From: Gammaproteobacteria bacterium
GTDB lineage: Bacteria > Pseudomonadota > Gammaproteobacteria > S144-34
DNA length: 19,928 nucleotides
Direction: 5' to 3'
Assembly (NCBI GenBank): GCA_015494165.1
Contig: WGBS01000081.1
Coordinates: 1-19,928 of the forward strand
Below the pieces are notes generated by a model. It made no database searches. It was not told the origin of the DNA and worked only from the letters and a program-made list of their open reading frames with translations. The position numbers and the translations under genes were made by a program. Positions 8,425-15,015 of the stretch are shown in pieces; position 1 is the stretch's first letter, and each line of letters opens with the position of its first letter.

Positions 8425-9044
8425 GCGCGCGCCCGCCGCCCGCGCCGCGGCCGGACGATCCGGTGCCGCCGCCCGCGCGCATCGAGGCGCTGGTGGACGC
8501 CGTGCACGAGGCGTTGCGCGCGCAGCCCCTCGCCACCGAGCACGAGCTCCTGCGCCGGCTCGATGCCGCGGGCCATCCCGAGTTCGACCGCCGCCGGCTG
8601 GCCGACCCGCTCGGGCTGTTCCGCACGCACTTCCTGCTGTTCCACTGCCTCTACCGCCTCCGCGAGCGGCTCGTCGCCACAGGCGAGGCGAGCCTCGAGA
8701 TCCACTGCCTGCGCATCCGCCTCGGGCCCCCGGAGGGGCGCGGGGCGACGCTGCCGGACGGGCACGACCCGCTGCGGGACTTCTACCTCGACCTCGGGCA
8801 CCTGCGGAGCACGGACGCGGGCGCCGTCCGCGCCCTGCTGGAGGGCTTCTGGCGCGAGGCGGCGCGGCGCGAGGCGCGCGCCGAGGCGCTCGCGGTGCTC
8901 GGGCTGGAGGATCCGGTGGACGACGCCGCCATCCGCGACCGCTACCGGCGGCTCGCGCGCGAGCACCACCCCGACCGGGGCGGCGACGGCGCGCGGCTGC
9001 GCGAGATCAACGCCGCCATGGACCGCCTCCTGCGCCGGCGCTAG
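8421..9044 (+). CDS. DnaJ-related protein with C-terminal J domain
   Basis: This protein of 207 aa (GTG start) has two parts. Residues about 20-150 match the DNAJ_related N-terminal type seen in gammaproteobacteria (DPLGLFRTHFLLFHCLYRL at 62-80, LEIHCLRIRLG at 92-102). Residues about 156-205 form a J domain with the Hsp70-stimulating HPD tripeptide (H183-P184-D185) in REHHPDRGGD, so it should act as a DnaK co-chaperone. The J domain is at the C-terminus, unlike classical DnaJ. The GTG at 8421 is inferred from the GTGA overlap with the phosphoesterase stop. The first 18 residues are proline-rich and probably disordered. Client proteins are not indicated. Confidence 0.88.
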   Translation: MSARPPPAPRPDDPVPPPARIEALVDAVHEALRAQPLATEHELLRRLDAAGHPEFDRRRLADPLGLFRTHFLLFHCLYRLRERLVATGEASLEIHCLRIRLGPPEGRGATLPDGHDPLRDFYLDLGHLRSTDAGAVRALLEGFWREAARREARAEALAVLGLEDPVDDAAIRDRYRRLAREHHPDRGGDGARLREINAAMDRLLRRR

Positions 9045-9142
9045 GCGGCGCGGCTTCCGGCGTCCGGTTCGCGGTTTGCAGCGCGCGGATCGGCCCAACC
9101 CGTCCGCCGCTGGCTGTCCCCTGCAGGCTGTCGTGAGCCGGA

Positions 9143-9159
9143 TCGGACGTGCGGTCCGA
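9143..9159. terminator. Small hairpin between convergent DnaJ-related and nucleotidyltransferase genes
   Basis: TCGGAC (9143-9148) and GTCCGA (9154-9159) are perfect complements around a 5-base loop. The hairpin lies in the 141-bp gap between two convergent genes, where a bidirectional terminator would fit. There is no T-run on either strand. The rest of the gap holds no gene I can support. Confidence 0.3.
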
Positions 9160-9185
9160 GAGCGAGGACGGGGAATGGGTGCCGT

Positions 9186-9488
9186 TCAGAGCGGAACCGA
9201 CTGCGCCGCCGCGATCCGCGCGAAGGGGCCGGGCGGGCGGCCGCGGGGCTGGAGCACGATGTCCACCCGCTGCTCGCCGATGCGGGCCAGGAGCTCGCGC
9301 TCGAAGCGCAGCTCGTTGTCCAGCGTCGCCCGCTCGGGGTCCGCCTCGATGTAGAGGTCGATGTCGCCGCCGCGGGCGTCGTCGCGCGTGCGCGATCCGA
9401 ACAGGCGCACCTCCACCGTCGGCCCGAACACCCGGCGGGCCGTCTCGACGATGGCGCGGCGCTCGGCGTCGCTGAGGCGCATGGCCAT
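9186..9488 (-). CDS. MNT-type minimal nucleotidyltransferase (MntA-like), no HEPN partner adjacent
   Basis: This protein of about 100 aa belongs to the minimal nucleotidyltransferase group. The core signature is FGSR (30-33) followed by GGDIDLYIE (40-48), with D42 and D44 as metal ligands and a third acidic residue D77 in VDIVL. The start is ATG 9488 (MAMRLSD); the ATG at 9482 is equally possible and would remove two residues. MntA-type proteins usually pair with a HEPN RNase (HepT) and AMPylate it. Here the next gene in the direction of transcription is convergent and the upstream gene is a divergent cupin, so no partner is adjacent. It could be a solitary housekeeping enzyme or the relic of a toxin-antitoxin pair. 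Confidence 0.8.
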   Translation of the reverse strand: MAMRLSDAERRAIVETARRVFGPTVEVRLFGSRTRDDARGGDIDLYIEADPERATLDNELRFERELLARIGEQRVDIVLQPRGRPPGPFARIAAAQSVPL

Positions 9489-9510
9489 GCGATGGTAGCA
9501 CGTCCGGATC

Positions 9511-9539
9511 TTGGGGCGCGGCCCGGGCTCGGGCATCAT
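9511..9539 (+). promoter_or_regulatory. Candidate sigma-70-like promoter for cupin-mazG
   Basis: TTGGGG (9511-9516) and CATCAT (9534-9539) are 17 bp apart, the optimal spacing. The matches to consensus are only partial (3/6 and 4/6). A clear AGGAGGGAGG ribosome binding site (9558-9567) and the cupin ATG (9577) follow at suitable distances. Confidence 0.3.
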
Positions 9540-9576
9540 TTTCGCTCGCTGGTTCGCAGGAGGGAGGCCGTCGGAT

Positions 9577-9894
9577 ATGGGCGTCGAGGTGGAGCGGTGG
9601 GACGAGGCACGCGACGGGCCGCTCAGCGAGGAGGCGATGCGGCGCAAGCTCGAGGCGCGCGGCTACCGCGTGAGCCGCTACGTCTATCCCCCGGGCACCT
9701 ATTTCCCTCCCCACACCCACGACGTGGACAAGATCGACGGCGTGCTCTCGGGGCGCTTCCGGCTCGAGATGCTGGGCGAGTCCGTGGTCCTCGAGGCCGG
9801 CGACATGCTGGCCGTCCCGCGCGGGGTGGTGCACGCCGCCGAGGTGGTGGGCAGCGAGCCCGTGGTCAGCCTCGACGCGGTGCGGGTGCGCTGA
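9577..9894 (+). CDS. Single-domain cupin protein
   Basis: This is a small soluble cupin of 105 aa. Cupin motif 1 is PPGTYFPPHTHDVDKIDGVL (38-57) with metal-type ligands H46 and H48; motif 2 is GDMLAVPRGVVHA (75-87) with H86. The usual motif-1 glutamate is not visible: D49, D51, K52 or D54 occupies that stretch, so the metal site may be altered. The start at ATG 9577 is fixed by a strong AGGAGGGAGG at 9558-9567; an in-frame ATG at 9511 lies upstream of that site and is unlikely. Its TGA shares one base with the mazG ATG (TGATG), so the genes should be coupled. The specific reaction or ligand is unknown. Confidence 0.85.
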   Translation: MGVEVERWDEARDGPLSEEAMRRKLEARGYRVSRYVYPPGTYFPPHTHDVDKIDGVLSGRFRLEMLGESVVLEAGDMLAVPRGVVHAAEVVGSEPVVSLDAVRVR

Positions 9895-10727
9895 TGGAGA
9901 TCGCGCGCCTGCTCGAGGTCATGGCGGCCCTGCGCGACCCCGAGCGCGGCTGCCCCTGGGACCGCGCCCAGACCTTCGAGACCGTCGCGCCCTACACGCT
10001 CGAGGAGGCCTACGAGGTGGTCGACGCCATCGAGCGCGGCGACCTCGACGAGGGCCTGCGCGAGGAGCTCGGCGACCTGCTGTTCCAGGTGGCCTTCCAC
10101 GCGCGCATGGCCGAGGAGCAGGGGCGCTTCGCCTTCGGCGACGTGGTGGCGGCCATCGTCGACAAGCTCGTGCGCCGCCACCCGCACGTCTTCGGCGGCG
10201 CCGAGGTGCGCGACGCCGAGGCGCAGAGCCTCGCCTGGGAGGCGCACAAGGCCGCCGAGCGCGAGGCGCGGGCGCGCGCCGAGGGCCGGGCCCCGAGCGT
10301 GCTCGACGGCGTGAGCCCGGCGCTCCCCGCGCTGACGCGCGCGGTGAAGCTCCAGCGGCGCGCCGCGCGCGTCGGCTTCGACTGGGCGAGCCCCGAGCCC
10401 GTGCTGGCCAAGGTCAAGGAGGAGGTCGCCGAGCTGGAGCACGAGATGCGCTCGGGCGCCGCGCGCGAGCGCCTCGAGCACGAGATCGGCGACCTCATCA
10501 TGGCCTGCGCGAACCTCGCGCGGCACCTGGGCGTCGACCCCGAGACCGCGGTGCGCAAGGCGAACGCGCGCTTCGAGCGCCGCTTCCGTGCCGTCGAGGC
10601 GGCGCTCGCCGCGCGCGGCCGCCGGCCCGAGGAGGCGACCCTCGAGGAGATGGACGCCCTCTGGAACGAGGCCAAGGCCGCCGAGGCCGACGGCGAGGCG
10701 GACGGCCTCGAGGCCGACGGCGGCTGA
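9894..10727 (+). CDS. mazG: Nucleoside triphosphate pyrophosphohydrolase MazG
   Basis: MazG converts (d)NTPs to NMPs and pyrophosphate, clearing non-canonical nucleotides; in E. coli it also affects ppGpp levels. It has 277 aa against 263 in E. coli. The N-terminal half has the family opening RGCPWDRAQT (18-27), LEEAYEV (37-43, the EExxE metal motif E37, E38, E41) and REELGDLLFQV (56-66, with E58 and D61). A second MazG-like half contains KEEVAELEHE (about 175-184) and HEIGDLIMACANLARHLG (about 195-212). The C-terminal tail (AEADGEADGLEADGG) is acidic and low-complexity. The start overlaps the cupin stop. trmH converges 10 bp after the stop and the RSH gene lies beyond it; mazG is also near relA in E. 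coli. Confidence 0.96.
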   Translation: MEIARLLEVMAALRDPERGCPWDRAQTFETVAPYTLEEAYEVVDAIERGDLDEGLREELGDLLFQVAFHARMAEEQGRFAFGDVVAAIVDKLVRRHPHVFGGAEVRDAEAQSLAWEAHKAAEREARARAEGRAPSVLDGVSPALPALTRAVKLQRRAARVGFDWASPEPVLAKVKEEVAELEHEMRSGAARERLEHEIGDLIMACANLARHLGVDPETAVRKANARFERRFRAVEAALAARGRRPEEATLEEMDALWNEAKAAEADGEADGLEADGG

Positions 10728-10741
10728 GGCACCGGCCTCAG
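10724..10741. terminator. Hairpin containing both stop codons of convergent mazG and trmH
   Basis: CTGAGGC (10724-10730), loop ACCG, GCCTCAG (10735-10741) form a perfect 7-bp stem. The mazG TGA (10725-10727) is in the left arm and the trmH TGA (complement of TCA 10738-10740) is in the right arm. The symmetry makes it a candidate bidirectional terminator, but there is no T-tract on either side. Confidence 0.5.
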
Positions 10742-11415
10742 GCGCGCGAGGCGGTGCCGGGCACGGGGCCGAGGATCTCGCCCTCGGGGCCGAGCGGGGG
10801 ATAGGGCACGCCGGCCTCGCGGCAGCGGCGCGCGAGGTCGGGGTAGGCCCACTCGAAGAGCACGGCGCGGTAGGTCTCGGGGTCGAGGCGCGGGCGGTCG
10901 TAGAGGCCGGCGGCGGCGCGCTGGCGCTGGGCCTCGTAGAGGATCACGGCGGCTGCGACCGAGACGTTCAGCGAGGCGACCATCCCCATCATCGGGATGA
11001 CGACGTGGCCGTCGGCCGCCGCGGCGGCGGCCTCGCTCACGCCGAACTTCTCCGCGCCCAGCAGGATGGCCGTGGGGCGCGTGTAGTCCGGCTCGCGGAA
11101 GTCGCGGGCCCGGTCCGACAGGTGCGCGGCCAGCACCTGGAAGCCTTTTTCCTGCAGCGCGCGCACCGCGGCGGCGACCTCGCGGTGCTTGGTCACCCGC
11201 ATCCACTTCCCGGCGCCCGCCGAGGTCTCGTGGTGGGGCTCGAAGTCCGCGCCCTCCGGCAGCACGGCATGGGCCTCCAGCACCCCGACGGCGTCGCAGG
11301 TGCGCAGGATCGCCGAGAGGTTGTGGGGCTTGTGGACGTGGTCGAGCAGCACGGTGAGGTCCGGCTGGCGCCGGTCCAGCACGCTGCGCAGGCGCCTGAA
11401 ACGCTGGGGCGTCAT
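10738..11415 (-). CDS. trmH: tRNA (guanosine(18)-2'-O)-methyltransferase TrmH
   Basis: TrmH is a SPOUT-class methyltransferase that methylates the 2'-O of G18 in the tRNA D-loop using S-adenosylmethionine. This copy has 225 aa. The family opening RRQPDLTVLLDHVHKPHNLS (15-34) and catalytic-motif R38 in AILRTCDAVGV (35-45) are present. Motif 2 is AILLGAEKFGVS (116-127) and motif 3 is VIPMMGMVASLNVSVAAAVI (139-158); these form the trefoil-knot SAM pocket. ATG 11415 is chosen because E. coli TrmH aligns from that residue; an in-frame ATG at 11445 would start inside a 29-bp palindrome. In E. coli trmH follows spoT; here it is divergent from the RSH gene. Confidence 0.95.
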   Translation of the reverse strand: MTPQRFRRLRSVLDRRQPDLTVLLDHVHKPHNLSAILRTCDAVGVLEAHAVLPEGADFEPHHETSAGAGKWMRVTKHREVAAAVRALQEKGFQVLAAHLSDRARDFREPDYTRPTAILLGAEKFGVSEAAAAAADGHVVIPMMGMVASLNVSVAAAVILYEAQRQRAAAGLYDRPRLDPETYRAVLFEWAYPDLARRCREAGVPYPPLGPEGEILGPVPGTASRA

Positions 11416-11444
11416 GGCGGTCGAAGAGCATAGCAGGTGGAACA

Positions 11445-11473
11445 CCGATCAATCCGCTACGCGGATTGATCGG
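11445..11473. repeat. Perfect inverted repeat 1 (13-bp arms, 3-base loop) between trmH and the RSH gene
   Basis: CCGATCAATCCGC (11445-11457), loop TAC, GCGGATTGATCGG (11461-11473). It lies 30 bp upstream of the trmH ATG. A small GCGC-TGAA-GCGC hairpin (11473-11484) touches it. It could be an operator for a dimeric regulator, a hairpin in the trmH leader, or part of a repeat element. Confidence 0.9.
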
Positions 11474-11485
11474 CGCTGAAGCGCT

Positions 11486-11514
11486 TCGCGACCACTTTGA
11501 GTTTTTACTGTATC
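11486..11514. promoter_or_regulatory. AT-rich core of the trmH/RSH divergent spacer, possible promoter region
   Basis: This stretch includes a run of five T (11502-11506) and TACTGT/TATC words and is clearly less GC-rich than everything around it. It is the likeliest place for a promoter driving the RSH gene, but I cannot assign -35 and -10 boxes with proper spacing. It could also be the T-tract of a terminator. Confidence 0.3.
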
Positions 11515-11515
11515 G

Positions 11516-11537
11516 CCATGCACGTCCGGGTGCATGG
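11516..11537. repeat. Perfect inverted repeat 2 (8-bp arms, 6-base loop)
   Basis: CCATGCAC (11516-11523), loop GTCCGG, GTGCATGG (11530-11537). It is the second of the strong hairpins in the spacer before the RSH gene. Confidence 0.85.
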
Positions 11538-11542
11538 AACCT

Positions 11543-11566
11543 CCCGCGGCCGTCCCTGGCCGCGGG
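11543..11566. repeat. Perfect inverted repeat 3 (9-bp arms, 6-base loop)
   Basis: CCCGCGGCC (11543-11551), loop GTCCCT, GGCCGCGGG (11558-11566). Its last base is the first base of the 36-bp palindrome that follows, so in a transcript it would abut that hairpin. Confidence 0.85.
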
Positions 11567-11601
11567 GAACCACTGAAAGATCGCGATCTTTCAGTGGTTC
11601 C
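11566..11601. repeat. 36-bp perfect palindrome upstream of the RSH gene
   Basis: The half-site GGAACCACTGAAAGATCG (11566-11583) is followed immediately by its exact reverse complement (11584-11601), with no spacer or mismatch. The centre reads GATCGCGATC. A further hairpin CGGGC-ATC-GCCCG (11601-11613) starts at its last base. Chance occurrence of an 18-bp exact arm is negligible. It may be a protein-binding site, a very stable mRNA hairpin in the RSH 5' leader, or a small mobile palindromic element. Confidence 0.95.
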
Positions 11602-11652
11602 GGGCATCGCCCGTCGCCGCGCGCACGGCGGTGGCCTATGCTTGGAGGAGAG

Positions 11653-13899
11653 ATGGCCACAGACCTGACGACGACGCCCGCGCCCGCACCCGCCGCGGAG
11701 GCGCCCCTCCCGGCGGACGCGGGCGCCTGGCTGGACCGGGTGGGCGCCCACCTCGACGAGGCGGGGCGGGCGCTGGTCGCGCGCGCGCTCGAGACCGCCG
11801 CGCGCGCGCACGCGGGCCAGCGCCGCGCCTCGGGCGAGCCCTACGTGCGCCACACCATGGCCGTGGCCGAGATCCTCGCGGGCCTGCGGCTGGACGCGCG
11901 CGCCCTCGCCGCGGCGCTCCTCCACGACACGGTCGAGGACACGGCGCTCACGCTCGATGCGCTGCGCGAGGGCTTCGGCGAGGAGGTGGCGCGGCTCGTC
12001 GACGGCGTCACCAAGCTCGCCGCGCTGCCGGCGCTGCGCGAGCGGCGCGGCGGCGCCGAGGCGCGCCGCGAGGGCGAGGCCGAGAACCTGCGCAAGCTCC
12101 TGCTGGCGATGGCCGAGGACGTGCGCGTGGTGCTGATCAAGCTCGCCGACCGCCTGCACAACATGCGCACCCTCGACGCGCTCCCGGAGGACAAGCGCCG
12201 GCGCATCGCGCGCGAGACGCTCGAGATCTACGCCCCGCTCGCCAACCGCCTCGGCATCGCCCAGATCAAGTGGGAGCTCGAGGATCTCGCCTTCCGCCAC
12301 CTCGAGCCGCAGGCCTACCGCGAGATCGCGGCCCTCCTCGAGCGCCGCCGCAGCGAGCGCGAGGCCTACGTCGCGCGCGCCATCGCCGAGCTCGAACGGG
12401 CGCTGGCGCGCGCCGGCATCCGCGCCCAGATCACGGGCCGGCCGAAGCACATCTACAGCATCTGGCGCAAGATGCGGCGCAAGGGGGTGGGCTTCGAGCA
12501 GGTCTTCGACGTGCACGCCGTGCGCGTGCTGGTCGACGACGTCACGGCCTGCTACGCCGCGCTCGGCGTCGTCCACAGCCTGTGGCCGCCCATCCCGGGC
12601 GAGTTCGACGACTACATCGCCCAGCCCAAGGAGAACCTCTACCAGTCGCTGCACACAGCGGTGGTGGCGCTCGAGGGCAGGACGCTCGAGGTGCAGATCC
12701 GCACCCACGAGATGCACCGCTACGCCGAGTACGGCGTCGCCGCGCACTGGCGCTACAAGGAGGGTGTCAGGGCCGACCCCGCGCTCGAGCGCAAGATCGC
12801 CTGGCTGCGCCAGCTCCTCGAGCCGCGCGAGGGCGAGGGCGGCGGCGACTTCCTGGAGCGCTTCAAGTCCGAGGTCTACCAGGAGCGCGTCTACGTGCTG
12901 ACGCCGAAGGGGCAGGTCGTGGACCTCCCCGCGGGCGCCACGCCGCTCGACTTCGCCTACTACATCCACACCGACGTCGGCCACCGCTGCCGCGGCGCGC
13001 GGGTCAACGGGCGCATCGTGCCGCTCACCTACGAGCTGCGCAGCGGCGACCAGGTCGAGGTCCTCACCACGCGCCATGGCGCGCCCAGCCGCGACTGGCT
13101 CAACCCCGAGCTCGGGTATCTCCGCACGAGCCGCGCGCGCGCGAAGGTGCGCCACTGGTTCCGCCAGCAGGACCACGAGCGCAACGTGGCCGGCGGGCGC
13201 GAGGTGCTCGAGCGCGAGCTGCGCCGCCTCGGCATGGCGGAGCTGCCCTGGGAGCGGCTCGCCGAGCGCCTCGGCCAGCGCGGCGTCGAGGAGATGCTCG
13301 CCGCCATCGGCCGCGGCGACCTCACGCCCGCCCAGATCGCCGGCGCCGCCCAGCAGCTCGCGGGCGCCCCGGCACCGGCCGCGGCGCCGGGCGCCCGGCG
13401 CCGGCGCGCTGCCGCGGGCGCGGGCGCGGTGCGCGTGCAGGGCGTCGGGAACCTCCTGACGCAGCTCGCGCGCTGCTGCCGCCCGGCGCCGGGCGATGCC
13501 ATCGTCGGCTATCTCACGCAGGGGCGCGGGGTGAGCGTGCACCGGCGCGACTGCGCCAACATCCTGCGCCTGCCCCCGGGCCGGCGCGACCGCCTCATCG
13601 AGGTGGAGTGGGCCGACGGCAGCGACAGCGCCTTTCCGGTGGAGATCGTGGTCGAGGCCTGGGACCGGCACGGGCTGCTGCGCGACGTGGCGGGGGTCTT
13701 CGCCGCCGAGCGCATCAACCTGCGCCACGTGGCCACGCGCACCGATGCGGCGAGCGGCATCGCGCGCCTCGACCTCACCGCCGAGGTGCGCGACATCGCC
13801 CAGCTCGCGCGCGTGCTGGCGCGCGTCGCGCAGCTTCCCAACGTGATCGACACGCGCCGGCGGGGCGGCGCCCACGGCGCGTCCGGGCAGCCGCACTGA
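11653..13899 (+). CDS. relA: Long RelA/SpoT homolog, RelA-type synthetase with an apparently intact HD hydrolase
   Basis: This RSH enzyme makes, and may degrade, (p)ppGpp. It has 748 aa against 744 for E. coli RelA. The HD domain (about 40-185) carries every hydrolase residue known from Rel of S. equisimilis: R58, H67, H91-D92, E95-D96 (HDTVEDT), D166 and N170 (LADRLHNM). The synthetase (about 235-370) has EFDD (317-320), the ExDD signature of monofunctional RelA, then NLYQSLHT (328-335) and LEVQIRT with E346. TGS follows (about 410-470, VYVLTPKG), then a low-complexity Ala/Pro/Arg linker (about 575-590), a conserved double cysteine C608-C609 and a C-terminal ACT domain (about 660-740). ATG 11653 follows GGAGGAG at 11644-11650; in-frame ATG 11638 is an alternative. 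The symbol relA reflects length and the EFDD motif. A radical SAM gene starts 5 bp downstream. Confidence 0.9.
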   Translation: MATDLTTTPAPAPAAEAPLPADAGAWLDRVGAHLDEAGRALVARALETAARAHAGQRRASGEPYVRHTMAVAEILAGLRLDARALAAALLHDTVEDTALTLDALREGFGEEVARLVDGVTKLAALPALRERRGGAEARREGEAENLRKLLLAMAEDVRVVLIKLADRLHNMRTLDALPEDKRRRIARETLEIYAPLANRLGIAQIKWELEDLAFRHLEPQAYREIAALLERRRSEREAYVARAIAELERALARAGIRAQITGRPKHIYSIWRKMRRKGVGFEQVFDVHAVRVLVDDVTACYAALGVVHSLWPPIPGEFDDYIAQPKENLYQSLHTAVVALEGRTLEVQIRTHEMHRYAEYGVAAHWRYKEGVRADPALERKIAWLRQLLEPREGEGGGDFLERFKSEVYQERVYVLTPKGQVVDLPAGATPLDFAYYIHTDVGHRCRGARVNGRIVPLTYELRSGDQVEVLTTRHGAPSRDWLNPELGYLRTSRARAKVRHWFRQQDHERNVAGGREVLERELRRLGMAELPWERLAERLGQRGVEEMLAAIGRGDLTPAQIAGAAQQLAGAPAPAAAPGARRRRAAAGAGAVRVQGVGNLLTQLARCCRPAPGDAIVGYLTQGRGVSVHRRDCANILRLPPGRRDRLIEVEWADGSDSAFPVEIVVEAWDRHGLLRDVAGVFAAERINLRHVATRTDAASGIARLDLTAEVRDIAQLARVLARVAQLPNVIDTRRRGGAHGASGQPH

Positions 13900-13904
13900 C
13901 CGCG

Positions 13905-14969
13905 ATGGCGGTGCGACCGGGCGCGCGCAAGGGGCGCGGGGCCTGCTCCAATCCGGCGGGCCGCTTCGAGCCCTGGGCGGTGGAGCCGGCCGACGACGGC
14001 TGGCCGCGCGACGAGCCCGACCCCGCGCCGCGCACCACGGTCGAGCGGGACCGCGCGCGCTCGGTCATTGCGCGCAACGACTCCCCGGACGTCCCCTTCG
14101 ACCGCTCCGTCAACCCCTACCGCGGCTGCGAGCACGGCTGCATCTACTGCTACGCGCGCCCGAGCCATGCGCGCCTGGGGCTCTCCCCCGGCCTCGACTT
14201 CGAGACCCGCCTCTACGCCAAGACGGACGCGGCGCGCCTGCTGCGCGCAGAGCTCGCCCGCCCCGGCTACCGCTGCGCGCCCGTCGCCCTGGGCGCCAAC
14301 ACCGACCCCTACCAGCCGGTGGAGCGGCGCCTGCGCATCACGCGCGCGATCCTCGAGGTGCTGGCCGAGTGCCGCCACCCCGTGATGGTCACGACCAAGT
14401 CGGCGGCGGTGGAGCGCGACCTGGACCTGCTCGCCGACATGGCGCGCGAGGGGCTGGCGGAGGTGGCGCTCAGCGTCGGCACGCTCGACCACGGGCTCGC
14501 GCGGCGGCTCGAGCCGCGCGCCACGGCGCCCGCGCGCCGCATCGAGACCATCCGCCGCCTGAGCGCGGCGGGCGTTCCGGTGCGCGTGCTGTGCGCGCCC
14601 GTGATCCCGGCGCTCAACGACCACGAGCTCGAGGGCGTGCTCGCGGCGGCGGCGGAGGCGGGTGCGCGCGCCGCCGGGTACGTGCTGCTGCGCCTGCCGG
14701 GGGAGGTGCGGGGGCTGTTCGAGGAGTGGCTCGCTGCGCACTATCCGGAGCGCGCCAGGCGCGTGCTGAATGCGCTGCGCGCCGCACGCGGCGGGCGCCT
14801 CTCGGACACGCGCTTCGGCCGGCGCATGACGGGAGAGGGCGAGTACGCGCGGCTGCTCGCGCGGCGCTTCGCGCTCGCGGCGCGCAGGCACGGCCTCGAC
14901 CGCGGCCTCCCGCCGCTCGATGCCAGCCGCTTCCGCCCGCCGGGCCCTTTCCAGCACACCCTGCTGTGA
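13905..14969 (+). CDS. PA0069-family radical SAM protein
   Basis: This 354-aa protein is related to the spore-photoproduct-lyase/Rv2578c-like radical SAM group. The opening KGRGACSNPAGRFEP (9-23) is typical of the PA0069 family. The [4Fe-4S] motif is C75-x3-C79-x2-C82 in YRGCEHGCIYCYARPSH. Further core motifs are FETRLYAKTDAARLL (about 99-113), ALGANTDPYQPVE (about 128-140) and VMVTTKSA (about 161-168), consistent with a SAM-binding barrel. The reaction is unknown. The C-terminal DTRFGRRMTGEGEYA stretch is also family-like. ATG 13905 lies 5 bp after the RSH stop, so co-transcription is likely. It converges on merA across a 46-bp gap of nested inverted repeats. Confidence 0.9.
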   Translation: MAVRPGARKGRGACSNPAGRFEPWAVEPADDGWPRDEPDPAPRTTVERDRARSVIARNDSPDVPFDRSVNPYRGCEHGCIYCYARPSHARLGLSPGLDFETRLYAKTDAARLLRAELARPGYRCAPVALGANTDPYQPVERRLRITRAILEVLAECRHPVMVTTKSAAVERDLDLLADMAREGLAEVALSVGTLDHGLARRLEPRATAPARRIETIRRLSAAGVPVRVLCAPVIPALNDHELEGVLAAAAEAGARAAGYVLLRLPGEVRGLFEEWLAAHYPERARRVLNALRAARGGRLSDTRFGRRMTGEGEYARLLARRFALAARRHGLDRGLPPLDASRFRPPGPFQHTLL

Positions 14970-15013
14970 GCCGCAGGCAGCTCACAGGCTGCAGCCTGCG
15001 GCCTGCAGCAGGC
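14970..15013. terminator. Nested inverted repeats between convergent radical SAM and merA genes
   Basis: GCCGCAGGC (14970-14978) and GCCTGCGGC (14994-15002) are perfect 9-bp complements. Overlapping the right arm is the 14-bp palindrome CAGGCTGCAGCCTG (14985-14998), and GCCTG-CAG-CAGGC follows at 15001-15013. The structures are mutually exclusive in part. They fill almost the whole gap between convergent stops, so a bidirectional terminator is likely, though there is no T-run. Confidence 0.5.
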
Positions 15014-15015
15014 CG

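Noticed and set aside
9045..9185. Small gene or HEPN remnant between the DnaJ-related and nucleotidyltransferase genes
   Set aside because: No frame shows a HEPN RxxxxH motif or a ribosome binding site with a plausible start. Only a short hairpin is supportable.
11416..11445. Upstream ATG at 11445 as the trmH start
   Set aside because: It adds ten residues absent from E. coli TrmH and begins at the edge of a palindrome.
11445..11613. Insertion sequence or MITE at the hairpin cluster
   Set aside because: No transposase, no pair of matching terminal inverted repeats flanking the whole block, and no target-site duplication could be seen. A palindromic mobile element remains possible and is noted as an alternative.
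11449..13896. Open frame of 815 codons antisense to the RSH gene
   Set aside because: It is a shadow of the RSH coding strand; the translation has biased composition and no family motif.
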